Assembly: GCA_007134165.1 (NCBI GenBank) | Contig: SLLJ01000405.1 | Span: 1-5,576 of the forward strand | DNA from: Nitriliruptoraceae bacterium | GTDB lineage: Bacteria > Actinomycetota > Nitriliruptoria > Nitriliruptorales > Nitriliruptoraceae | Length of the DNA stretch: 5,576 nt | Reading direction: 5' to 3' | Shown: in pieces, positions 1 through 5,492 of the stretch | Numbering within the stretch: position 1 is the stretch's first letter | Layout of the letters: each line of letters starts with the position of its first letter | Translations under genes and position numbers: made by a program | The notes under the pieces: model-generated | What the model was told of the DNA's origin: nothing | Seen by the model: the letters and a program-made list of their open reading frames with translations, nothing else | Databases searched by the model: none

Positions 1-130
1 CCCCGACCCACCCGACCTTGGTGCCACCCCCGCCCAGCCGTACCCTTCACCACCCCAGGAGCCGGACGCACGGACGGGAGTACGCCGTCGGTCCCCCGCC
101 CCGCCCCGCCCGTGACCTGAGGAGCCCCCG
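1..130 (+). promoter_or_regulatory. Leader upstream of the operon, possible weak promoter
   Basis: This non-coding stretch precedes the first gene and should hold the operon promoter if transcription starts inside the window. The best sigma70-like pair I find is TTGGTG at 18-23 and TACCCT at 41-46, separated by 17 bases. Each box matches its consensus at only about three of six positions, so this is a guess. A small inverted repeat, GACGG (73-77) and CCGTC (85-89) with a 7-base loop, could form a leader hairpin. A CCGCC-rich run lies around 95-111. No clear operator or riboswitch is visible. Confidence 0.2.
119..124 (+). promoter_or_regulatory. Ribosome binding site deciding a GTG start
   Basis: GAGGAG ends six bases before the GTG at 131. 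It fixes that GTG as the start of the first gene, which has no ATG at its N terminus. Confidence 0.7.
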
Positions 131-661
131 GTGCCCATCGTCGTCCTGGCCGCCCACGTGGCCGCCGGCCTCGTGCTGGTAGCCGGGGTCGGCAAGCTGC
201 TGCGCCCCGACGCCACCCGCGACGCGTTCGGCGGGCGCGATACCCGAACGGTCCGTCTGGCGGTTCGCGCGCTCGGAGCCGCTGAGGTCGGTCTGGCCCT
301 TGCGGTGCTCACCACCGGAGGTCGGACGGCGTTCGGGCTGCTGGCGCTGACCTACCTCGGCTTCACCGCCGTCGTGCTGCGCCAGCGCGCCCGCGACCGG
401 GGCTGCGGCTGCTTCGGGGCGTCCACGACCACGGTCGGGGCGCTGCACGTGGTCGTCGACCTCGCCGCCGCCAGCACCGCTGCGGCCGCGGCCTGGCTGG
501 CCGCACCCGGACTGCCCGGCCTGCTGCCCGAAGGCGCGCTGGCCGCCATGACCACGCTGGGGCTCGTCGCGCTGGCCGTCGCGCTCGGCCAACTGGTGCT
601 GACCGCGCTGGCGGAGGTGCTGGCCGCCGGCGGGCCGATCCTGGCCGGAGGTGAGCGATGA
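131..661 (+). CDS. MauE/DoxX-like integral membrane protein
   Basis: This 176-residue protein is almost entirely hydrophobic, with about five candidate membrane segments (roughly residues 3-20, 45-62, 66-83, 103-125 and 137-165). The first segment ends in GVGKLLRP, and GCGCFGAS around residues 91-98 carries Cys92 and Cys94. That CxCFG motif and layout match actinobacterial members of the MauE/DoxX superfamily, which sit beside thioredoxin-like MauD proteins and are thought to help mature the cysteine-rich methylamine dehydrogenase light chain or related proteins. It starts at GTG 131 with GAGGAG upstream. Its stop overlaps the next start as ATGA (658-661), indicating translational coupling. 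The family call rests on the motif, topology and neighbours. The catalytic role is inferred, and the two cysteines would be the redox-active pair. Confidence 0.72.
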   Translation: MPIVVLAAHVAAGLVLVAGVGKLLRPDATRDAFGGRDTRTVRLAVRALGAAEVGLALAVLTTGGRTAFGLLALTYLGFTAVVLRQRARDRGCGCFGASTTTVGALHVVVDLAAASTAAAAAWLAAPGLPGLLPEGALAAMTTLGLVALAVALGQLVLTALAEVLAAGGPILAGGER

Positions 662-1515
662 GCGTGGTGGTGGCCGTGCTCGTGGTCGTGGTCGTGCTGC
701 TCAGCGTGCTGGTGGCAGGGCTGCTACGCAGCCACGGGGCGATCCTGCGCCGCCTCGACGAGCTCGGGACGGGGCTCGAGGTCGACCCCGGTGCGCCGAT
801 CGGCAGCCGGGTCGTGCCGCGCACCGACGGCAGTGTCCCCTCCCCGCCCTCCGACGTGCCCGACGGCCGGCCGGCGGTCGACCTCGCCGGCCACGGACCG
901 CGTGGCGAGTCGGTGGTCGTGCGGGTGGTCGAGGTCCCCCACGACACCCTGCTGGTGTTCCTGTCCACCGGCTGTGGGACCTGCGCCGGGTTCTGGGACG
1001 AGATCGCCGCCACCCGCGAACAGGTCCCCGACCACACCCGGGTGGTGGTGGTGACCCGCGGATCTGAGGAGGAGAGCCCGTCCGCGGTGGCCGAGCTCGC
1101 CCCGACCGACGTGCCGGTGCTGATGAGCTCTGCCGCCTTCGAGCAGCTGCAGGTGCCGGGCAGCCCGTACGTCGTGCAGGTCGACGGGCCCAGCGGCCGG
1201 GTCGTCGGAGAGGGCACCGCCGGCAGTTTTGCGCAGGTCATCGCGTTGTTCCTGCGCTCGGACGGGGACGCCAGACACGCCGCCGGGGGCAAGGCCCGGG
1301 CCGACGAGCGCCGGGAGCGCCACCTCGACCGGATCCTGCTCGAGGCCGGCATCGGCCCCGGCCATCCCAGCCTGTACGGCCCCGACAGCGAGGCGGGCGA
1401 CGCCGCGGGCGATGGCCCGACCGACGGCCTGGGCGAGGGCCCGGACGACAGCCCCGCCGACGGCGGGGTCAGCGCCCCGAGCGACCGGGGAACCGACGCC
1501 GAGGTGGGCCGATGA
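658..1515 (+). CDS. MauD-like membrane-anchored thioredoxin-fold protein
   Basis: This 285-residue protein begins with a single membrane anchor (residues 2-23, mostly Val and Leu), so the rest probably faces the outside. A thioredoxin-like domain follows at about residues 70-200. Its active site is STGCGTC (Cys106, Cys109), on the strand and helix LLVFLSTGCGTCAGFW, and VPGSPY contains the likely cis-proline Pro170. A conserved-looking block, RHLDRILLEAGI, lies near residues 221-232. The last 50 residues are Asp/Gly/Pro-rich, acidic and probably disordered. MauD proteins are disulfide oxidoreductases or isomerases needed for methylamine dehydrogenase light chain assembly, and a MauA-like product is encoded three genes downstream. 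GGAGGTGA at 647-654 is a strong ribosome binding site. The gene overlaps both neighbours as ATGA. The fold and CxxC are clear; the exact partner is inferred. Confidence 0.75.
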   Translation: MSVVVAVLVVVVVLLSVLVAGLLRSHGAILRRLDELGTGLEVDPGAPIGSRVVPRTDGSVPSPPSDVPDGRPAVDLAGHGPRGESVVVRVVEVPHDTLLVFLSTGCGTCAGFWDEIAATREQVPDHTRVVVVTRGSEEESPSAVAELAPTDVPVLMSSAAFEQLQVPGSPYVVQVDGPSGRVVGEGTAGSFAQVIALFLRSDGDARHAAGGKARADERRERHLDRILLEAGIGPGHPSLYGPDSEAGDAAGDGPTDGLGEGPDDSPADGGVSAPSDRGTDAEVGR

Positions 1516-2234
1516 TCGCGGCGCTCGGCATCGCCCTGGCCACCCTCGCGGCGCTGCGCTCGAGCTGGTCGCCGTGAGGGGAGTCCATGCTCGCGAGCAT
1601 CTCTCCGGTCGGGGAGGCATCGAGACAGCAGCGGTGGCCGGTAACGGCGACCGCCTACACGCTGGGGTCCACGGCGGGCGGCGCACTGATCGGTGCCGCG
1701 CTCGGCGGGACCGGCGCACTGCTGGTGACACTGGTGCCGGCATTGGGCAGGGCGCTGAGCCCGGGACGGCTGCTGGTCGCGCTCGGCGCGCTGCTGCTGG
1801 TCGGGGCGGCCGTGGACGCCGACTGGGTCCCGCTGCGTCTGGCGGGCTGGCAGCGGCAGGTCGACGAGCGCTGGCTGACCTCCTACCGGGGCTGGGTCTA
1901 CGGCGCGGGGTTCGGACTGCAGCTCGGCGCCGGTGTGCTGACCATCGTGAGCACCACCGCGACCTACGCCATGCTGCTCACCGCGCTTCTCAGCGCCGAG
2001 GTGGCGACCGGCACGGTGATCGGCGCGACCTTCGGCCTGGTGCGCGCGGTGCCGCTGCTCACGACCCGCAGCGTGCGCACCCCCGAGCAGCTTCGCCGCC
2101 TGCACGTGCGCATCGAACGCGTGACCGCGGCGGTGTCGCGGGTGACGGTCGTCGCGCTGGTGTTCCTGGGCGGTGCAGCGCTGGGCCTGGGAGCTGCGGC
2201 GCTGACCGGCCGGCTGCCGGAGGGCTGGACATGA
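1512..2234 (+). CDS. CcdA/DsbD-like membrane protein, probable selenoprotein (in-frame TGA, Sec22)
   Basis: Reading from ATG 1512, 21 codons lead to a TGA at 1575-1577, after which the same frame continues open to 2234. That gives 240 residues with selenocysteine at 22. Without Sec decoding, the pieces are a 21-residue peptide and a 215-residue protein starting at ATG 1587. The upstream codons look real: GAGG at 1501-1504 lies 7 bases before ATG 1512, and that ATG overlaps the previous stop as ATGA, like other junctions here. They encode a membrane segment (residues 2-16) leading to SSWSP-U-GESMLASISPVGE. I recall related actinobacterial proteins carrying SPCGLSML here, which resembles the SPC motif of CcdA/DsbD, so TGA replaces the redox cysteine. 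Further segments lie near 44-77, 85-103, 128-160, 163-185 and 208-232, with YRGWVYGAGFGLQLGAG at 125-141. No cysteine occurs anywhere. The inferred role is electron transfer across the membrane to the adjacent MauD/MauE-like proteins. A nonsense mutation or sequencing error is the alternative. Confidence 0.62.
1575..1577 (+). other. In-frame TGA, candidate selenocysteine codon
   Basis: TGA lies between CCG (Pro21) and GGG (Gly23) in one continuous frame, at the place where the SPC-type motif of this membrane family needs cysteine. It is TGA and not TAA or TAG, and coding signals exist on both sides. No selA, selB, selD or tRNA-Sec gene is in the window, so the decoding capacity of the host is unknown. 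Confidence 0.6.
1578..1624 (+). promoter_or_regulatory. Candidate bacterial SECIS stem-loop
   Basis: Immediately 3' of the TGA, CTCTCC (1601-1606) can pair with GGGGAG (1611-1616), closing a GGTC apical loop (1607-1610) that starts 29 bases after the TGA. Outer pairing of CTCG (1590-1593) with CGAG (1621-1624) could extend it. A short stem with guanosines in the first loop positions, 16 to 37 bases after UGA, is the published bacterial SECIS pattern, and the E. coli fdhF element also carries GGUC in its loop. An alternative fold pairs GGGGAG (1578-1583) with CTCTCC and the palindrome ATGCTCGCGAGCAT (1587-1600). GC-rich DNA makes hairpins easily, so this is support and not proof. Confidence 0.45.
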
Positions 2235-2274
2235 CCCCGTCCCGCCAGCGACCCGCGACCCCGGGAGTCTGCCC

Positions 2275-2751
2275 ATGGAGCTGACCGGCTACGGCATCCG
2301 TGCCGACCTGCCCTCCGGCTGGGAGGGCACGATCGCCCTGGACCGCGATCCCGACAGCATCGAGCTGGTGGGGATCGGCGCCTCCCTGCAGCCGGTCGCG
2401 CACCTGGCCAGCTTTGCGCTACCCAGTGACCGCGGCGACTTCGGCAGCGGGGCGGTGGACGTGATGTCCCGCGACGACGTGTTCGTCGCGCTCGTCGAGT
2501 TCGCCCCCGAGGAGGCCGGCGCCGCGCTGTTCGCCCAGGAAGGGCTGCCCCGGCGTCTGGACCCGCGGGCGTTCAGCGAACGCTCGCTGCAGCGGGGCCT
2601 GCCTGGCCAGGCCGGGTTGCAGGTGTTCTTCCACGAAGCCGGGCGCGCCTTCTGCCTCTACGTCGTACTCGGCGACGCCGACGACGCCCACCGGCTCGTG
2701 CGGGACGTCGAGCAGGTGCTGGCCACCCTGACCATCGAGGCCCGCCGATGA
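2275..2751 (+). CDS. Small soluble protein of unknown function
   Basis: This 158-residue protein has no signal peptide or membrane segment, so it is probably cytoplasmic. It opens with GYGIRADLPSGWEGTI, has predicted beta strands around VFVALVEFAP (near residues 69-78) and LQVFFHEAGRAFCLYVVLG (near 117-135), and ends in a helix, HRLVRDVEQVLATL. That alternation, with the LPSGW opening and a closing VLATL helix, loosely recalls small PsbP/DUF1795-type alpha-beta folds, but I do not recognise the family. There is one cysteine (Cys126, in AFCLYV). GGGAG at 2263-2267 lies seven bases before ATG 2275. The 40-base gap before it is the only clear non-overlapping junction in the operon. Its stop overlaps the next start as ATGA, so it is coupled to the MauA-like gene and may assist it, for instance before Tat export. 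No function is assigned. Confidence 0.7.
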   Translation: MELTGYGIRADLPSGWEGTIALDRDPDSIELVGIGASLQPVAHLASFALPSDRGDFGSGAVDVMSRDDVFVALVEFAPEEAGAALFAQEGLPRRLDPRAFSERSLQRGLPGQAGLQVFFHEAGRAFCLYVVLGDADDAHRLVRDVEQVLATLTIEARR

Positions 2752-4718
2752 CCACCACCTCCCTGCGTCCGCGCGACCGGCGCCGGACCGCCGTCGGTCT
2801 CGCTCAGCGCGCGGTCGAACGGCTCGCCCGCCGCAGCGACGAGCGCGAGCAGCGGCGGGATGCCGCCCGCCCCCGGATCTCACGGCGAAGCCTGCTGGTG
2901 CGCTCAGCCGTGGTCGGCTCGGTGCTGACCATCGCGCCGCTGCGCTGGGCCACCCGGCCGGCCACCGCCTACTCGGAGATCTGCGGACAGGGCTGGCGCT
3001 GCTCGCAGGGCTGGACGGCGTTCTGCTGCACGATCAACGACGGGGCCAACACCTGCCCGCCGGGCTCGTACGTCGCCGGCTGGTGGAAGATCGACCGCTC
3101 GCCCTACTGCCAGGGCGCCCCGCGCTACATCATCGACTGCAACCGCTCCCCGGGGGCGTCCTGCCGCTGCCGCTGTGCGGATGAGGGCACCTGCGACCAG
3201 CGCCGGGTGTGCTGTAACAACTTCCGGTACGGGCAGTGCAACACCCAGATCCCCGGAGTCACCGAGGTGGTGTGCCGCGTGGTGCTGTGCACGACCCCGT
3301 GGAGCTGGGACCCGGCTTGCGGGCGCACGCTGCGCACCGACAACCGCACCACCACCCACAACGCCCCCTGCCTGCCCGGCCGCAACGCAACCGCGATCGA
3401 CCTGACCTACCAGGAGCTCGGACTGACCGGCTCGGTGCTCGGCGCACCGGACGGACCCGAGCGCAGCGGGCCACGTGGCGGCACCTGGCGCCGCTACGAG
3501 CGCGGCGTGATCACCTGGCAGCAGGCCACCGGCGCGGTCGTGCTCACCGGAGCGGTGGGCCGACGCTATGGCGCACTCGAAGGGCCCTCGGGTCCGCTGG
3601 GCTACCCGCGGGCCGAGCTGCCCGATGAGCGTGGCCGCCGCTTCGAGCGTGGCGGTATCTACCGCTCGGGCAGCGCCGCGATCGAGGTCCTCGGCCCGAC
3701 CGACCAGCGCTACCACGAGCTCGGCGGTCCAACCGGCGTGCTCGGGGTGCCGACCGAGGCCACCACTCCCGTGGGCGACGGACGCGGCAGCCGAACCCGC
3801 TTCGCCGAGGGTGCGGTGTTCGCCTCTGGACGCGGCGCCTTCGTGGTGGCCGGGGTGCACCTCACACGCTACGACGCGCTCGGCGGGCCGGTCGACAGTG
3901 GGCTCGGCTACCCGCTGGCCGACGTCGCAGAGCTCGGGGGCGACCTCGGTCAACGCCAGCGCTTCGAGACCGGCAGCCTGTATCTCGGCGGGGCCGTGTC
4001 GATCGAGGTGCTCGGCGCCGCCGACGTGCGCTACGACGCGCTCGGGGGGCCCGGTGGGGTGCTGGGTGGGCCGATACAGCCGACCGTCGCGGTCGGCGGC
4101 GAGGGAACCGACGCTCCAGCCGGGACCGTCACCCGCTTCGTCGCCGGCACGATCTACGCCTCGCGCAGTGGCGCCTACGAGCTGTCCGGCCGGGCGCTGG
4201 AGCGCTACGAGGCACTCGGGGGACCGCTGGACAGCGGGCTCGGCTTCCCGCTGGGCGCTGCCGACCCCGACCAAGAGGCCGTGCAGCGCTTCGCTCAGGG
4301 CCTGCTCGTCGAAGTCGACGGCGAGGTGGTCGTGCTGCGCAGGCGCATCGCGCGGCGCTACCTCGACGTCGGCGGATTGAACGGACCCTGGGGGACGCCG
4401 ACGGGCGATCAGGCCCGCACCGACGGGGCCGGACCGGACGCGCTCGAGCAGGCCGCGTTCACGGAGGTAGACGCCTTCGCGAGCCGGTCGACCGGAGTGC
4501 GGGTGCTCGACGACCCGATCCGCGGCGCCTACCGGGATGCCGGCGGGCCCGACGGAGAGCTGGGTCGGCCCACCGCCGACAGCTTCACCAACCGCAGCGG
4601 TGCGTACCGCGGCACCTTCCAGCACGGCGCGATCGAGGTGCACCCGACCACCGGGCAGGTGCGCGTGCTCCGACCGCGCCCGACCCGCTCGCCCAGCGAG
4701 CTCACCAGCCGAGGATGA
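2748..4718 (+). CDS. Tat-exported MauA-like cysteine-rich domain fused to LGFP cell-wall repeats
   Basis: This 656-residue protein begins with a basic region and a twin-arginine signal, ISRRSLL (Arg46, Arg47), followed by a hydrophobic stretch to about residue 75. Residues 76-209 form a domain with 18 cysteines resembling methylamine dehydrogenase light chains: GWRCSQGWTAFCC, NTCPPGSYVAGWWK, YIIDCN, CRCRC and NNFRYGQCN. From about residue 223 eight LGFP-type repeats follow, with cores such as LGGPTGVLGVP, LGGPVDSGLGYP and LGGPLDSGLGFP. LGFP repeats anchor proteins to the envelope of Corynebacteriales and relatives. The product is therefore probably folded or modified before or during Tat export and then held on the wall. 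The light chain's second cofactor tryptophan appears absent, and no MauB heavy chain is encoded nearby, so amine dehydrogenase activity is doubtful. GAGG at 2737-2740 and the ATGA overlap support this start. Confidence 0.78.
   Translation: MTTTSLRPRDRRRTAVGLAQRAVERLARRSDEREQRRDAARPRISRRSLLVRSAVVGSVLTIAPLRWATRPATAYSEICGQGWRCSQGWTAFCCTINDGANTCPPGSYVAGWWKIDRSPYCQGAPRYIIDCNRSPGASCRCRCADEGTCDQRRVCCNNFRYGQCNTQIPGVTEVVCRVVLCTTPWSWDPACGRTLRTDNRTTTHNAPCLPGRNATAIDLTYQELGLTGSVLGAPDGPERSGPRGGTWRRYERGVITWQQATGAVVLTGAVGRRYGALEGPSGPLGYPRAELPDERGRRFERGGIYRSGSAAIEVLGPTDQRYHELGGPTGVLGVPTEATTPVGDGRGSRTRFAEGAVFASGRGAFVVAGVHLTRYDALGGPVDSGLGYPLADVAELGGDLGQRQRFETGSLYLGGAVSIEVLGAADVRYDALGGPGGVLGGPIQPTVAVGGEGTDAPAGTVTRFVAGTIYASRSGAYELSGRALERYEALGGPLDSGLGFPLGAADPDQEAVQRFAQGLLVEVDGEVVVLRRRIARRYLDVGGLNGPWGTPTGDQARTDGAGPDALEQAAFTEVDAFASRSTGVRVLDDPIRGAYRDAGGPDGELGRPTADSFTNRSGAYRGTFQHGAIEVHPTTGQVRVLRPRPTRSPSELTSRG
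2973..3374 (+). other. MauA-like domain (residues 76-209)
   Basis: This region encodes the cysteine-rich light-chain-like module. Its cysteines are at residues 79, 85, 93, 94, 103, 121, 131, 139, 141, 143, 149, 155, 156, 164, 176, 181, 191 and 208, more than the twelve of the classical Paracoccus light chain. Trp112-Trp113 in AGWWK sit near the expected first cofactor tryptophan. The region aligning with the second (IIWC in Paracoccus) reads EVVCRVV here, with Cys176. This comparison was made by eye. Confidence 0.6.
3414..4577 (+). repeat. Array of about eight LGFP repeats (residues 223-610)
   Basis: Repeat cores begin near residues 223, 276, 324, 377, 431, 489, 540 and 597, so the period is 48-58 residues. 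Each has a G-x-L-G-x-P-like core preceded by a Y-x-x-L/V-GG turn and followed by a F-x-x-G-x-I/V segment. Repeats at 377, 431 and 489 are closest to one another (ALGGP cores), suggesting more recent duplication. The repeats at 540 (VGGLNGPWGTP) and 597 (AGGPDGELGRP) are more diverged. The module is expected to bind cell-wall polysaccharide. Confidence 0.8.
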
Positions 4719-5377
4719 CGACCATGACCCCCTTCACCCGCACTCGTCTGCTGTTGCTGGTGACCCTGGCCGCGGTGGCCGTGGTCGCGCCGGCCTCCGC
4801 CTCGGACCGCTACGACGACGTCGCCCCCGGTTCGGTGCACGCCGAGCCGATCGGTGAGCTCGCCGATGCCGGCATCACGCTGGGCTGCGCGCCGGGCCGG
4901 TACTGCCCCGGCCAGGAGGTCCAGCGCGACCAGATGGCCTCGTTCCTGAGCCGGTCGGTGTCCCGCGCCACCTCGGCGTCGAACGTGGCCGTACTCGACG
5001 AGACCAGCGGCTTCGACGGCGTGCCTGCCTCGGTACCGGTGCGCGCCACCGGAGCACCGGGCGGCAGCGGCTGGGTCACCCTCACCGGCGTGATCTCGCT
5101 CGTCGCCCAGGGCGACGTGTCCTCCTGTCCGTGCGAGGTCGAGGCGTTCGTCTACCGCGACTCCGACGACGCCCAGGGGCCGTCGAGCTGGACGCAGCTG
5201 CCTGGGGAGACCACCGGCAGCGGACGCGCAGTGGCCTCACTGCCCGTGCACTGGACGGTGCAGATCCCCAGCGGTAGCGAGGAGACCTTCCACGTCGCGG
5301 TGTTCCTCAACGATGGCGCGCCCCAAGGCCTGACCGCCGAAGGCACGCTGAGCGCCGTCACCACCCCGTTGCCGTGA
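4715..5377 (+). CDS. Secreted S-layer-homology (SLH) domain protein
   Basis: This 220-residue protein has a Sec signal peptide (RTR followed by a Leu/Ala/Val core, with likely cleavage after ASA near residue 29). One SLH-type domain lies at about residues 31-80. It contains YDDVAPGSVHAEPIGELA, AGITLGCAPGRYCPGQ and QRDQMASFLSR, the layout widespread in secreted proteins of deep-branching Actinobacteria. Residues 85-220 form a beta-rich region that I do not recognise, with a CPC motif (Cys138, Cys140) and WTVQIPSG. SLH domains attach proteins to secondary cell-wall polymers. ATG 4715 overlaps the previous stop as ATGA, but GAGG (4711-4714) directly abuts it. ATG 4724 has that GAGG at a better 9-base spacing and may be the true start. 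It is the second wall-directed protein of the operon. Confidence 0.75.
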   Translation: MTTMTPFTRTRLLLLVTLAAVAVVAPASASDRYDDVAPGSVHAEPIGELADAGITLGCAPGRYCPGQEVQRDQMASFLSRSVSRATSASNVAVLDETSGFDGVPASVPVRATGAPGGSGWVTLTGVISLVAQGDVSSCPCEVEAFVYRDSDDAQGPSSWTQLPGETTGSGRAVASLPVHWTVQIPSGSEETFHVAVFLNDGAPQGLTAEGTLSAVTTPLP

Positions 5378-5492
5378 CTGGCTCGCGGCGCACGGCGCGC
5401 CGGTCCTGCTGGTGCTCGCCGCAGTGGTCACGGCCACGCTGAGCGTGCTGCCGGCGACGACGGCCGGTAGTGCCGGGGACGACGGCCGGTAG
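5374..5492 (+). pseudogene. Possible frameshifted start of a further secreted-protein gene
   Basis: GTG 5374 overlaps the SLH gene stop as GTGA, copying the junction style of the operon. It opens with VTGSRRTAR but stops at 5440-5442 after 22 codons. Another frame, from about 5382 to 5489, encodes a typical signal-peptide core (APVLLVLAAVVTATLSVLPATTAG) and stops at TAG 5490. Joining the basic start to that core needs a single frame change near 5390-5400. The region then runs into the tandem repeat, which has TAG in every frame. It may be a decayed or repeat-disrupted gene, a sequence error, or chance. Confidence 0.3.

Noticed and set aside
1587..1600. Perfect palindrome ATGCTCGCGAGCAT as an operator site
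   Set aside because: It lies inside a coding frame and next to the candidate SECIS, so an RNA or codon explanation is simpler. No second copy is seen in the window.
1587..2234. ATG 1587 as the true start of the CcdA-like gene
   Set aside because: The nearest purine run (1578-1583) leaves only three bases before this ATG, and this start discards a well-signalled in-frame upstream part with the SP motif. Kept only as the alternative if selenocysteine is disproved.
363..2276. Long open frame of 637 codons on the minus strand, with others up to 579 codons at 2904-4643
   Set aside because: Their products are Arg/Pro/Ala-rich low-complexity shadows of the + strand genes, as expected in very GC-rich DNA, and lack recognisable domains or ribosome binding sites.
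2231..2284. 17-codon frame beginning with an ATGA overlap at the end of the CcdA-like gene
   Set aside because: It encodes a short polar peptide with no clear ribosome binding site and overlaps the better-supported start at 2275. It more likely reflects chance or a ribosome re-initiation path.
131..4718. A working methylamine dehydrogenase operon (mau)
   Set aside because: There is no heavy chain (MauB), no di-heme MauG and no amicyanin, and the second cofactor tryptophan is not evident. MauA/MauD/MauE are used only as similarity labels.
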